This document shows, one piece after another, positions 1 through 7,149 of a DNA stretch of 21,387 nt. Source of the DNA: a virus. The notes beneath the pieces are model-generated. The model made no database searches. It was not told the DNA's origin and saw only the letters and a program-made list of their open reading frames with translations. Numbering within the stretch: position 1 is the first letter of the stretch; the number at the start of each line of letters is the position of its first letter. Location: the IMG/VR virus record IMGVR_UViG_3300015263_000542, positions 1-21,387 of that record; one strand, given 5' to 3'. The translations under genes were made by a program, and so were the position numbers.

Positions 1-680
1 AGGTAGTCATCCGGGCCACTGCCCCCGTCAAGGGTCCAAGTGGCGAGGGAGACCAGTGAGCCACCTTTGGCGAAAATCGCCCCGAGAGGGTAGGCCGTGG
101 CCGTGCCGGTGACCGAGTTCGGGGCAAGGTAGTGCATGTTCATGGAGTTCTTTTCCAGCATGAACAGGCGCTGCTTGTAGAGTTCGATGGCCGAGAGAGT
201 GGTGGTCGCCAGAGCCCCGAGGGTGGCCACAGCCGTCCAGGTGGTCCCGTCGAACTGCCGCATGGTGTCGAGGCCGTTGACCAGGATCAGGCGGTGGGTG
301 CCCCCGGTCGAGATCATCACGGAGGAAACTTGCTCCCCTTTGACGTAGGCTTGCACGGCAGCCCCGACTGTGCCGGCAACGGAAACGTCATAGATACCTT
401 GATCGGTACACCCGAACATCTTCTGGCTGCTGGGGCCATTCCAGACGACAAGGGATTCGACAACATTGTTCTCCGCAAAGCCGGTGACCCAGTCCACGGC
501 CCCCATCCGGGTCATCGGGGACTCGGGGAAGGCGACCCAGTTGTCGAGAATCAGGGCGGCAAGTGGATGCATCGCCGCCTCGGATTCGGTCGCGGAAAGG
601 CCCCGAACGGGCGGGGCCAGGGACTCCGTCTTTGAGCGTGCCGGCCCGTTGTATGGGTCCAGGGCTCCGAGGTTATACAT
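1..680 (-). CDS. Tail-tube/neck-type structural protein, partial (C-terminus outside window)
   Basis: This open frame begins with ATG at 680 and runs off the left edge, giving about 226 residues. Its start overlaps the stop of the adaptor gene (the ATG at 680-678 precedes the TAA at 675-673), which suggests translational coupling. The visible part is rich in short beta-type segments (for example TGGTHRLILVNGLDTMRQFDG and YKQRLFMLEKNSMNMHYL), and near the cut edge it carries TWTLDGGSGPDDY. From memory, that motif recurs in podovirus tail-tube or neck proteins that lie directly after the head-tail adaptor, and the gene order here agrees. The role is therefore inferred to be a virion part that closes the head and forms the tail tube. 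I cannot see the C-terminal half, so the exact family is unproven. Confidence 0.7.
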   Translation of the reverse strand, partial: MYNLGALDPYNGPARSKTESLAPPVRGLSATESEAAMHPLAALILDNWVAFPESPMTRMGAVDWVTGFAENNVVESLVVWNGPSSQKMFGCTDQGIYDVSVAGTVGAAVQAYVKGEQVSSVMISTGGTHRLILVNGLDTMRQFDGTTWTAVATLGALATTTLSAIELYKQRLFMLEKNSMNMHYLAPNSVTGTATAYPLGAIFAKGGSLVSLATWTLDGGSGPDDY

Positions 681-1392
681 TCCAGTTGCCCTCCGGGATG
701 ACAATGCCCGGCCGGGGTGGCGGGAGATGTTCATCCATGCGAATTGTGTTCAGACCGTGCTGCCGACTGCGGAACGCCGCCCGCTTCATCATGGCCTCGG
801 CGTATTTGACGGCGAAGCTCTGTTGGTTCTGCCGCTGGAAGCGCCACTCGAGCTCGGCCATCAGGAGGTCACGGGTGAAAATCGACTTGTCATCGTCGGC
901 GGTGAAGACGGGTTTCGGAGCGCCGAGGTTGTCTGAGATCCCCCATTTCACTTGGCAGATCGCCGAGACGGTGTGCCCCGCAGTAGCCGCCGGGCAGAGG
1001 TAGAGGTCATCCTGAATGACGATGTACTTCAGCGTGGCGCCGGAGAAGTTGGACGTCTTCAGGGCTTGGTATTCGTTGAGCGACATCGGCCCGATGTACG
1101 GCCGCTGGTCGGTGGCATCCCAGAGGGTGCCGTGGACGAGTGAAAGAAAATCCTCGCCGAAGACGTTAGCGCTAGCAAGTGGCCCCTGATTTTCGCTAGC
1201 GATCGTCGTGAAAGATCGGCGGGCGGTGACCTTGAGCCACGGCTCAGCCATCAGTTCGTCTTGAGCTTCTTGAAGAAGTTCAAGGAGTTGAAGGACGGTA
1301 CGCTCCTGCTGACCGAAGGCACCGGCTGGAAGGTCGAGACCGACCTTCGCCGAGAAGCGCCGGAGCAGTTGAATGACGGTCTCGCGTTCCAT
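673..1392 (-). CDS. Head-tail adaptor (connector) protein
   Basis: The product is a soluble protein of 239 residues with an N-terminal helical part (ERETVIQLLRRFSAKVGL, LQLLELLQEAQDELM), then W/F/Y-rich segments and a second helical part (RDLLMAELEWRFQRQNQQ). The pattern of a helical start, an LYLCPAATAGHTV-like strand pair and a C-terminal helix is typical of phage adaptor proteins that sit under the portal in short-tailed phages (P22 gp4/T7 gp11 type of role). It lies 9 bp downstream of the coiled-coil protein gene and overlaps the next virion gene by 8 bp, so it is within the assembly operon. Identification rests on fold-like features and position, not on a diagnostic catalytic motif. Confidence 0.6.
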   Translation of the reverse strand: MERETVIQLLRRFSAKVGLDLPAGAFGQQERTVLQLLELLQEAQDELMAEPWLKVTARRSFTTIASENQGPLASANVFGEDFLSLVHGTLWDATDQRPYIGPMSLNEYQALKTSNFSGATLKYIVIQDDLYLCPAATAGHTVSAICQVKWGISDNLGAPKPVFTADDDKSIFTRDLLMAELEWRFQRQNQQSFAVKYAEAMMKRAAFRSRQHGLNTIRMDEHLPPPRPGIVIPEGNWNV

Positions 1393-1401
1393 GTTGGTTC
1401 C

Positions 1402-1998
1402 TTAAAAGGGTGCCTTGGCCGGGAGTTCTTTGGCGGCGTCGGCCAGCTTTTTCGACTCTGCCAATACCTCGGCGTGTTCGGCTCGCAACGCCTCTAGTTC
1501 GGCCTTTAGTGCCGCAATCTGCTCACTGGCCTTGTTGGTATCCGAACTCTGGAGGAAAGCGCGGGCTTTGTCACGAAGGACAACCCCGCCCATACCGACC
1601 CGCTTGAGGCCCTCATCGGTGAGCGTCGCCAGATCCTCGACGGTGAGAACGTGAAGCTCCAGAAGGGTCTTGAGTTGCGCCGGAGAGACACCCGGCCAGT
1701 TCTTCAGCGGGGTGCCCGACTCGGGGACGGCTTCCGACTTCTTCCAGTAATCGTACAGCTTCTGGAAATGCTCCACCCAGGAGACGGGGACCAGTTCGCC
1801 GTCAGCACGCCGCTTGAGGTTTGCGAGCCACGTTTCCGCCTCGATCTTGAGGGTGTCGCGCTCGCCCTTGACGGTGACGAAGGCGAAGGCCACGTCTTTG
1901 TAGACCGGGTGCCCCGCCTCGATGGACGCCGTCCGGTCTTCAACCGGCAGGTTTTCAAAGCGAACGTATGGGGGAGTGAGTTTCTGTTCCTGTGCCAT
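1402..1998 (-). CDS. Helix-hairpin-helix-like, coiled-coil phage protein of the capsid operon
   Basis: The preferred start is ATG at 1998, because GGAG stands 8-9 nt upstream of it. An in-frame TTG at 2013 would add five residues but has no better ribosome site. The 198-residue product has an N-terminal beta-type region, a Trp/Tyr-rich middle (SWVEHFQKLYDYWKK), then roughly residues 100-149 with WPGVSPAQLKTLLEL and TVEDLATLTDEGLKRVG. This second part looks like a helix-hairpin-helix repeat that could bind nucleic acid or another protein. Residues 157-190 form an Ala/Glu/Lys coiled coil. It lies between the decoration gene and the adaptor gene and is the first gene after a terminator-like hairpin. 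Its function is not known to me. A minor virion or assembly role is inferred from position. Confidence 0.75.
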   Translation of the reverse strand: MAQEQKLTPPYVRFENLPVEDRTASIEAGHPVYKDVAFAFVTVKGERDTLKIEAETWLANLKRRADGELVPVSWVEHFQKLYDYWKKSEAVPESGTPLKNWPGVSPAQLKTLLELHVLTVEDLATLTDEGLKRVGMGGVVLRDKARAFLQSSDTNKASEQIAALKAELEALRAEHAEVLAESKKLADAAKELPAKAPF

Positions 1999-2011
1999 GT
2001 GGATAGTCTCC

Positions 2012-2068
2012 AAAAAAGATACGGCGCAGTGGTGAGAGGGAGACTAGACCCACACCGGCTGCGCCGTA
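2012..2068 (-). terminator. Rho-independent terminator-like hairpin within the structural operon
   Basis: A perfect 10-bp inverted repeat (2020-2029 with 2059-2068, arm TACGGCGCAG) is extended inward by GGTG/CACC (2031-2034 with 2053-2056). On the minus-strand transcript the stem is followed by TCTTTTTT (run of six T at 2017-2012). It stands after the decoration gene stop (2088) and before the start at 1998. The T-run directly precedes the GGAG ribosome site of that next gene. It probably lowers transcription of the connector genes relative to capsid genes, which is an inference. Confidence 0.68.
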
Positions 2069-2087
2069 CCAAGAAGTCAGGGAGAGA

Positions 2088-2837
2088 TTAGGTGATCTGC
2101 CCCTGGACGAAAGGCCGGTCGAACTGGGCGATGAAGAAGCCCGTCGCCGTGAAGGTGCCGGTGACCGTGCCGGTGGCCGTCATGTTGTTGTTCAGCATGA
2201 CGAAGTTGCCACCCGGATCGATTGAGGCGATGACCGACGAGCCGGCGATGCCGGTGCCCGAGACCGCCTGGCCGACGAACAGTCCGTTGACCCGTGCCAG
2301 CTTCAGCTTCTTCGAGCCGTTCTGCGTGGTGACCTGTCGGGTGAAGGACGAGGTCGGCGCCAGCAGGGTGGACATGTTCAGGATCTGCTTGCCGGCGGCG
2401 GCGGTGGAGTTCGCCTGACCCGCTGCCGAGAAGTAGACCGGACCGGTGGCCGTGCCCGCCGTGGCTTGGATCGGGGCGACCCCCGAACGCATCACCCAGC
2501 CGTACTGCGCCGTGACGGAGCCGATTTCGAACCGGGAAAGCGTGACGTAGACTTGCCGACCGGTGTTGCCGGTGTTGGGCATGTCCGTGATCGTCCAGTC
2601 TTTGTCGACCACCACCAGCCGGCCCGGGGCCAAGGCGGTGCCGCCGACGTAGCGCACGAACATCAGTTCCGACGGGCCCCAGTTGGGGACGTTGGCCGTG
2701 AAGTCAGCGCCATCGGTCGGTTCCGCCATGAGAATCTGGCCGAGTCCGAACGGGGACGGGGTGGGGTACGAGACCCCGACGGAGCTGTCGAAGTTCAGCA
2801 GCTTGCCCACCAGGTGGGTTGCAGGTGCGAGACGCAT
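2088..2837 (-). CDS. Probable head decoration or head-fibre protein
   Basis: The gene starts at ATG 2837 behind a good ribosome site (AAGAAAGGAAC, 6-8 nt upstream) and lies 32 bp after the major capsid gene. The product (249 residues) is Gly/Thr/Ala/Ser-rich, with few charged residues and no signal peptide. Two beta-rich blocks are visible: residues about 50-140 (VRYVGGTALAPGRLVVVD, RQVYVTLSRFEIGSV) and about 185-235 (VGQAVSGTGIAGSSVIASID followed by a Thr/Gly/Val stretch). The second block matches a repeat type seen in phage surface proteins. Position next to the capsid gene and this composition point to an outer capsid decoration protein. It could instead be a minor tail or capsid-fibre protein. 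Confidence 0.6.
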   Translation of the reverse strand: MRLAPATHLVGKLLNFDSSVGVSYPTPSPFGLGQILMAEPTDGADFTANVPNWGPSELMFVRYVGGTALAPGRLVVVDKDWTITDMPNTGNTGRQVYVTLSRFEIGSVTAQYGWVMRSGVAPIQATAGTATGPVYFSAAGQANSTAAAGKQILNMSTLLAPTSSFTRQVTTQNGSKKLKLARVNGLFVGQAVSGTGIAGSSVIASIDPGGNFVMLNNNMTATGTVTGTFTATGFFIAQFDRPFVQGQIT

Positions 2838-2869
2838 GATCTGTTCCTTTCTTGGGTTGGCTGCTTGGG

Positions 2870-3841
2870 TTAGGCTTTCGCTACGCCTTGCAGACCTCGA
2901 TGCGAGCAGACCAGGTTGCCCATCCAGATCGCGGGGATGACGACGCCGTCTTGGTTGTACGGCTTCGCTTCATCCATCACGGTCAGGTTGGCATCCGCGT
3001 GGACCACCAGCTCCATGTAGTTCGTGTTCAGGAAGTACATGTGGGCCGCCGGCATGCCGGACGAGCCATCGAAGAACACCGGGATGCCCTTGTACTCCAG
3101 TTCCATGAAACCGCCGTCGGCCGACTCCTGCTTGACGTAGCGCATGTTCTGCACCAGACCGTCTTCGTAGAAGGTGAACCAGTCATCGGACGCGATGATC
3201 ATGTTCGGTTTGTCGGCATTCCGGGTGAGCGCGATGTGCAGCGGCAGCATCATCGAACGCATGGTCGTCGGTCCCGGGGTGATCGCGGCGCCACCCTGCA
3301 GGGGTGCTGCGGCCGATTGCACCTTGCTCTGCCAGAAGGCCCAGAGGGACGAGTCGATGCCGCCGATGGTGCCCTGGCCGGAGTCGGGGACCCACGCTTG
3401 CAGGCCGCTGATCTGGTTCGGCAGGGAGCCGTCGGAATACAGGTCCATCGAGAAGTTGTTTGCGAAGGTGTGCATGGCGTTCTGCATCTTCGCCTTGGCC
3501 AACTTCGCGATCCGTTCCGGACCGGCGTTCATCCGCATTTCCTTGCCGCTGGCGACGACATGAATGGCGATCTGGCGCCACGGGGTCTCGGCCGCGCTGA
3601 TGACGTCGCTCTGGGAGACGTTCAGCGTGTCGAAGCCGTCGTAGCGCTGGTAGGTGCCGTTTTGGGCGTATTCCAGCGGGGTGACGATCGAGTAGCCGCC
3701 GGTTTCCTCACGGGTCCGGCCGCCCTTCTTCATCTTGCGGTAGAAGGCGTTGTGGTTCGAGACCGTGTCGACGATTTCCTTGCGGTGGTTCCGCATCGTC
3801 GTCGAGACGATTTCGGTGAAAAGTTCGTTGGGAGACGGCAT
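2870..3841 (-). CDS. Major capsid protein
   Basis: The product of 323 residues forms the icosahedral shell and is expected to have the HK97 fold. Support comes from length, an N-terminal helical arm (NELFTEIVSTTMRNHRKEI), a central Trp/Phe-rich region (SLWAFWQSKVQ) and a segment with NKPN-like NADKPNMIIASDDWFTFYE, typical of the peripheral domain of podovirus capsid proteins. The end WMGNLVCSHRGLQGV also matches what I recall of this family. The start at 3841 has the strong ribosome site AAGGAG, 5 nt upstream. It follows the scaffold gene by 9 bp, the classic order portal-scaffold-capsid. No cleavable long N-terminal delta domain is evident, in keeping with a separate scaffold protein. Confidence 0.9.
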   Translation of the reverse strand: MPSPNELFTEIVSTTMRNHRKEIVDTVSNHNAFYRKMKKGGRTREETGGYSIVTPLEYAQNGTYQRYDGFDTLNVSQSDVISAAETPWRQIAIHVVASGKEMRMNAGPERIAKLAKAKMQNAMHTFANNFSMDLYSDGSLPNQISGLQAWVPDSGQGTIGGIDSSLWAFWQSKVQSAAAPLQGGAAITPGPTTMRSMMLPLHIALTRNADKPNMIIASDDWFTFYEDGLVQNMRYVKQESADGGFMELEYKGIPVFFDGSSGMPAAHMYFLNTNYMELVVHADANLTVMDEAKPYNQDGVVIPAIWMGNLVCSHRGLQGVAKA

Positions 3842-3850
3842 GTCTGCTCC

Positions 3851-4822
3851 TTAATGGGTTCGGTACTTGTCCACGATGCTGTTGATCGTGTCATCCATAG
3901 AGCCCGAAGCAGGCGCGGGGGGTCGCGCGGGGGCGTTGGATTTCACTTGGTTGATTTCCCGGGCCCCATTCCAGCGGTTTGCGTCCTGTTTCTTCTTTGC
4001 GAGCTTCTGTTCGACTTCCCTGTCGACGATCTTTTGCCGCACTGAAGGATTCAGCATAACAGCCAGTTTGTAGGCTTCGGAAAGGGAACGGGCTTGGCCT
4101 TGTTGGAGGATGCGTAGGATGTCGTCCTGCACCTCCGTGGCAAACTCGTTCTTTGCATCCGAGAAGAAGGCTTTCGTTTCTTCAAGGATACGGGCTTGGT
4201 GCTCCTGGCTCCGGGTCTGTTCGAGCCGGGACAGGCGCTGGAGAACTTGGGGCGGAACCTCCGTCTGGGCATCGTCGAGCGTCAGGCCGTAGTCGACGAT
4301 GATCTTCTGGAGGAATTCACGCTTTTGCTCCGGGCTGCCGAGGGAAAGGACGGCGTGGGCCTGGAGCAGGTTGGAAACGAGGGAAACGGGCTCGACCTCG
4401 GGGTGCTGGTCGAGGAGTTGCTGAAATGGCTGGATGGCGGAGTTCCACTGGCTGGCCGCCGTGCGGTAGAACTGGATGCCCCGGGAGAAGTCGGCTTCGC
4501 GTTTGTTGACGTAGGCTTGGGCTTCGGGGGACATCGAAGACCAGACTTGCTCGGTCTCGGCCGCCCAGGACTTCGGGCGCGGGAGGGTGGCGTCGGGTTT
4601 GGAGTCAGACTCGACGGATTCGGAGGCAGGTTCCGTTTCCGAGTTGTTCTGTTCTTCACCCTGGCGGGCTTCCACCTCTCCCGCCTTGTTCTGGGGAGCA
4701 GGAGTGCTGTTTTCGAACAGAGGGGTGTCGGGCTTGTCCGACTCTTCCCTGCTGAAAACGGTCTCGGTGACGGCGTCAATGGCCCCACCGAGGTCGAAGG
4801 TCTCATTCACTCCTGGCATCAA
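3851..4822 (-). CDS. Capsid scaffolding protein
   Basis: The 323-residue product is very hydrophilic and mostly helical. It has an acidic, low-complexity N-terminus (residues about 25-85, rich in E, S, P, D), a conserved-looking centre (PKSWAAETEQVWSSMSPEAQ, then a VNKREADFSRGIQFY segment), and long helices up to a basic C-terminus. The tail MDDTINSIVDKYRTH resembles the capsid-binding helix seen at the end of scaffold proteins. Scaffold proteins guide assembly of the capsid shell and then leave or are degraded. The gene lies directly before the major capsid gene and overlaps the zinc-ribbon gene by 4 bp (ATGA), implying coupled translation. No protease motif (Ser-His pair) was recognised. 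Confidence 0.85.
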   Translation of the reverse strand: MMPGVNETFDLGGAIDAVTETVFSREESDKPDTPLFENSTPAPQNKAGEVEARQGEEQNNSETEPASESVESDSKPDATLPRPKSWAAETEQVWSSMSPEAQAYVNKREADFSRGIQFYRTAASQWNSAIQPFQQLLDQHPEVEPVSLVSNLLQAHAVLSLGSPEQKREFLQKIIVDYGLTLDDAQTEVPPQVLQRLSRLEQTRSQEHQARILEETKAFFSDAKNEFATEVQDDILRILQQGQARSLSEAYKLAVMLNPSVRQKIVDREVEQKLAKKKQDANRWNGAREINQVKSNAPARPPAPASGSMDDTINSIVDKYRTH

Positions 4823-5190
4823 AGTCTCCCGCGAGCACTCAGCTCGGTCATGGTTTGGTCAACACGAGCGGCGATCAGGTTGTCAGATGCTTTATTACGC
4901 TCTTCGGCGCGCTTGGCAATCTGGTCCTTGATCCCCGGCTCCCAAGGAATGCACCCACTGCGGCGAAGATCGTCCCGACGTGCCTTCTCGGACGAGATTA
5001 CCTTATCCGTGGCAGGTGACCTGTACTCCTGGAACAGCGCCACCTTTCCAACCACGGAGGGTGCGTCCAAACAGCGAGTGAGCGGACCCTCGCAACGCTC
5101 ACAAGCCGGCAGCACATCGCGGTCCGCGATCTTCCGGTATACGCTACCGAAGCTGTCGCAGTGGGTGCAAAATGTGGTATAGAAGGGCAT
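4819..5190 (-). CDS. FmdB-like zinc-ribbon protein of the head operon
   Basis: This small protein (123 residues) has two CxxC knuckles in its first 33 residues (C8, C11, C30, C33; FCTHC and ACERC), the pattern of the FmdB/CxxC zinc-ribbon family. The rest is charged and helical. Proteins of this kind are often found between portal and scaffold genes of podoviruses, but their role is unknown to me. A role in assembly or late transcription is only a guess. It starts 11 bp after the portal stop with no obvious strong ribosome site and overlaps the scaffold start by 4 bp, so it probably relies on coupling to the portal gene. Confidence 0.8.
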   Translation of the reverse strand: MPFYTTFCTHCDSFGSVYRKIADRDVLPACERCEGPLTRCLDAPSVVGKVALFQEYRSPATDKVISSEKARRDDLRRSGCIPWEPGIKDQIAKRAEERNKASDNLIAARVDQTMTELSARGRL

Positions 5191-5201
5191 TGCGCGCGAG
5201 T

Positions 5202-7148
5202 TTAGGCGAGCGGAGGGCCACCGGCAACTGGGTTTATGCCAATTTGCATTTGTTGGAGTTGTTGCTCGAACTTGGCTTGGTTGAGTTGCTTCTTCTGGCT
5301 GTTGGATTCACGCTGATCTTGGAGCTTGGTGAGGGCAAGCTCGTGCTCCATCTGGTTACGCTCCTTTTCACCCTTGAGCTTCTCCATTTCGACTTCTTGC
5401 TTGGCCTTGATGGTGGGGTCCTCGCCCGGCTGCTGGGGTGGCGGGGACTGGAGCATCTGGATGGATTCTTGGACTTCCCGACCAAACTTGAACTTCTTGG
5501 TGACGGCGAGCAGGAGTTCTTTGGCAACACCGAAGCCGGACGGACCAAGTTGGACGAGCGGGGCAAGAGTCGGGCCGAGTTGGCCCAGGGCGGTAACGTA
5601 GGCGGACACCTGCTGCTGGTTCGCCATCGCGGATTCGTCGAGGGTGGAGTCCGATTCGACGTCGATGAGGTAGACGCGCCCGACGTCGTCGCGGAGAGTG
5701 TTAAGCAGGGCTTCCCAGGAAGGTTGTTCAAGACGGGGGTCTGGAGGACGCTGGGGCGGCGGCGGCATGCCGGGTTGCGGCGGCTGCTGGGCAAGCATTT
5801 GTTCTTGTTCGGCGGCTTGCTGGGACTGCGCTTTTTCTTCTTCAGTGACGTAGAGTTCCACCTGCGCCATCCGGGCCCAGACTTCGGGCGGGAATTCGAC
5901 GGCGATGTCGACCGTGAGACGGTAGAGGTCCCGGATGTAGTTCTGGACGGTGCGCTGCATCCGCTTTAGGCGGACAGAGCCCCACTTCTCCTTGAGTGAT
6001 TGGGCAGTGGCGGACTCGGAAGCCTGGCTGGCGCCACGGATGATGTCGGCCAGCCCGGTGATTTCGAAGATGACTTGTTTGATTTCCTCCCGGGCCGTGT
6101 AGAGTTCCTTGGCGACGATGATGAGCTTGTCGATGGGGAGGAGCCAGATACGCTTTTCGAAGGACGAGTTTGGGTCCAGGGGCATTGTGGAGGACTTCAG
6201 GAGATTGTCGGTGTCCCCGTCACTTTCCTTGAAAAGAGACTCGATCTCCGGGCCCATGTTGGAGTCATAGAGGCCACGAACCTTGATGCACCGGAGGATG
6301 CGGGTGAGGCGGGAGGTAACGATGTTGAGTTCCGTCGCCTGACTTTTGTAGTAGTGGTAGAGGGTTTGGGGGACGAGAGAGCGGACCCGGGTGACCATCT
6401 GGAGCAGGCCGGGGGTGGGGTAGAACCCGGCAATCTTCAGGGGGTCGTCGTAGCTCTTGAGGACATTGCCCTCGTAGTATTCGCAGAGGAAGATGACCTT
6501 CAGTTCGGTCTTGTCCCAGAGCTCGTAGACGCAGCAGGAGTCCTTGGCGTTGGTGTCCGAGGTCTTCTCGTCGAGTTCTTCCTGGGACTCGATTTGAATT
6601 TTGTCGGCAGGGACGGAAAACTTCTTGACGATTTCGTCCTTGGTCATGTAGTGACGGAAGGCGATCCAAGGGAGTTTGGTCCACTTCTTGCCCTCGGCCC
6701 AGATGATGTCGGAGTAGGTTCCCGATTCGAACCAGAGGGGGACGCCGGACTCGGGGTCGACCCGGATGCGGGTGTAGGCTCCGCCGGCTACGAGGGCGGA
6801 GAGGACATTTGCCGTGATGCAGTCGTCGAGGGACTCGATGTCCGGACGGTTCAAGTCGGTGACCGAGGTGAGGAATTCGGTGACTGCGCGGGTGTAGATG
6901 TCCGAGCCCTTGGTCTTCCGGGAGATAACCTCGGGGACCGGCTTGGAGGAGTAGAGTGCCGGGGCCAGGACTTCGGTGTTGGCGTAGAGGATGTTGAACG
7001 GGGTGGCATTCCCGGCGATCTGAGAGTCGCGGGACATTTCGTACAGGTCGAGGGCTTCCTCGGCGTTCTTGTACCAGTGGTCCTTGAGAAACTTCTCGCG
7101 GGCTTGGATACGTCCCATCCACGGGGACTCGGTTTTCTTTTCGGCCAT
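5202..7148 (-). CDS. Portal protein
   Basis: The portal is the ring at one capsid vertex through which DNA enters and leaves. The 648-residue product fits the size of podovirus portals. Visible parts are an N-terminal helical clip/wing region (REKFLKDHWYKNAEEALDLY, TPFNILYANTEVLAPALYS), a central stem region (YHYYKSQATELNIVTSRLTR, AREEIKQVIFEITGLADII), and GASQASESATAQSLKEKWGS, a conserved stretch in this family. After this come a Pro-rich linker (around residues 455-475) and a long Gln/Lys/Glu coiled-coil tail (about 585-635). The gene starts 1 bp after the TerL stop with AAAGGGG as ribosome site. The order TerL-portal-scaffold-capsid supports the call. No MuF domain is fused to it. Confidence 0.92.
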   Translation of the reverse strand: MAEKKTESPWMGRIQAREKFLKDHWYKNAEEALDLYEMSRDSQIAGNATPFNILYANTEVLAPALYSSKPVPEVISRKTKGSDIYTRAVTEFLTSVTDLNRPDIESLDDCITANVLSALVAGGAYTRIRVDPESGVPLWFESGTYSDIIWAEGKKWTKLPWIAFRHYMTKDEIVKKFSVPADKIQIESQEELDEKTSDTNAKDSCCVYELWDKTELKVIFLCEYYEGNVLKSYDDPLKIAGFYPTPGLLQMVTRVRSLVPQTLYHYYKSQATELNIVTSRLTRILRCIKVRGLYDSNMGPEIESLFKESDGDTDNLLKSSTMPLDPNSSFEKRIWLLPIDKLIIVAKELYTAREEIKQVIFEITGLADIIRGASQASESATAQSLKEKWGSVRLKRMQRTVQNYIRDLYRLTVDIAVEFPPEVWARMAQVELYVTEEEKAQSQQAAEQEQMLAQQPPQPGMPPPPQRPPDPRLEQPSWEALLNTLRDDVGRVYLIDVESDSTLDESAMANQQQVSAYVTALGQLGPTLAPLVQLGPSGFGVAKELLLAVTKKFKFGREVQESIQMLQSPPPQQPGEDPTIKAKQEVEMEKLKGEKERNQMEHELALTKLQDQRESNSQKKQLNQAKFEQQLQQMQIGINPVAGGPPLA

Positions 7149-7149
7149 G

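Noticed and set aside
1165-1205. Repeated GCTAGC words inside the adaptor gene
   Set aside because: They lie in coding sequence, are short, and show no spacing pattern shared with the control-region copies.
2852-4045. Long plus-strand frame of 397 codons opposite the capsid and scaffold genes
   Set aside because: It lies against the major capsid gene, has an Arg/His/Val/Asp-rich composition typical of antisense frames in GC-rich DNA, and has no ribosome site or known family.
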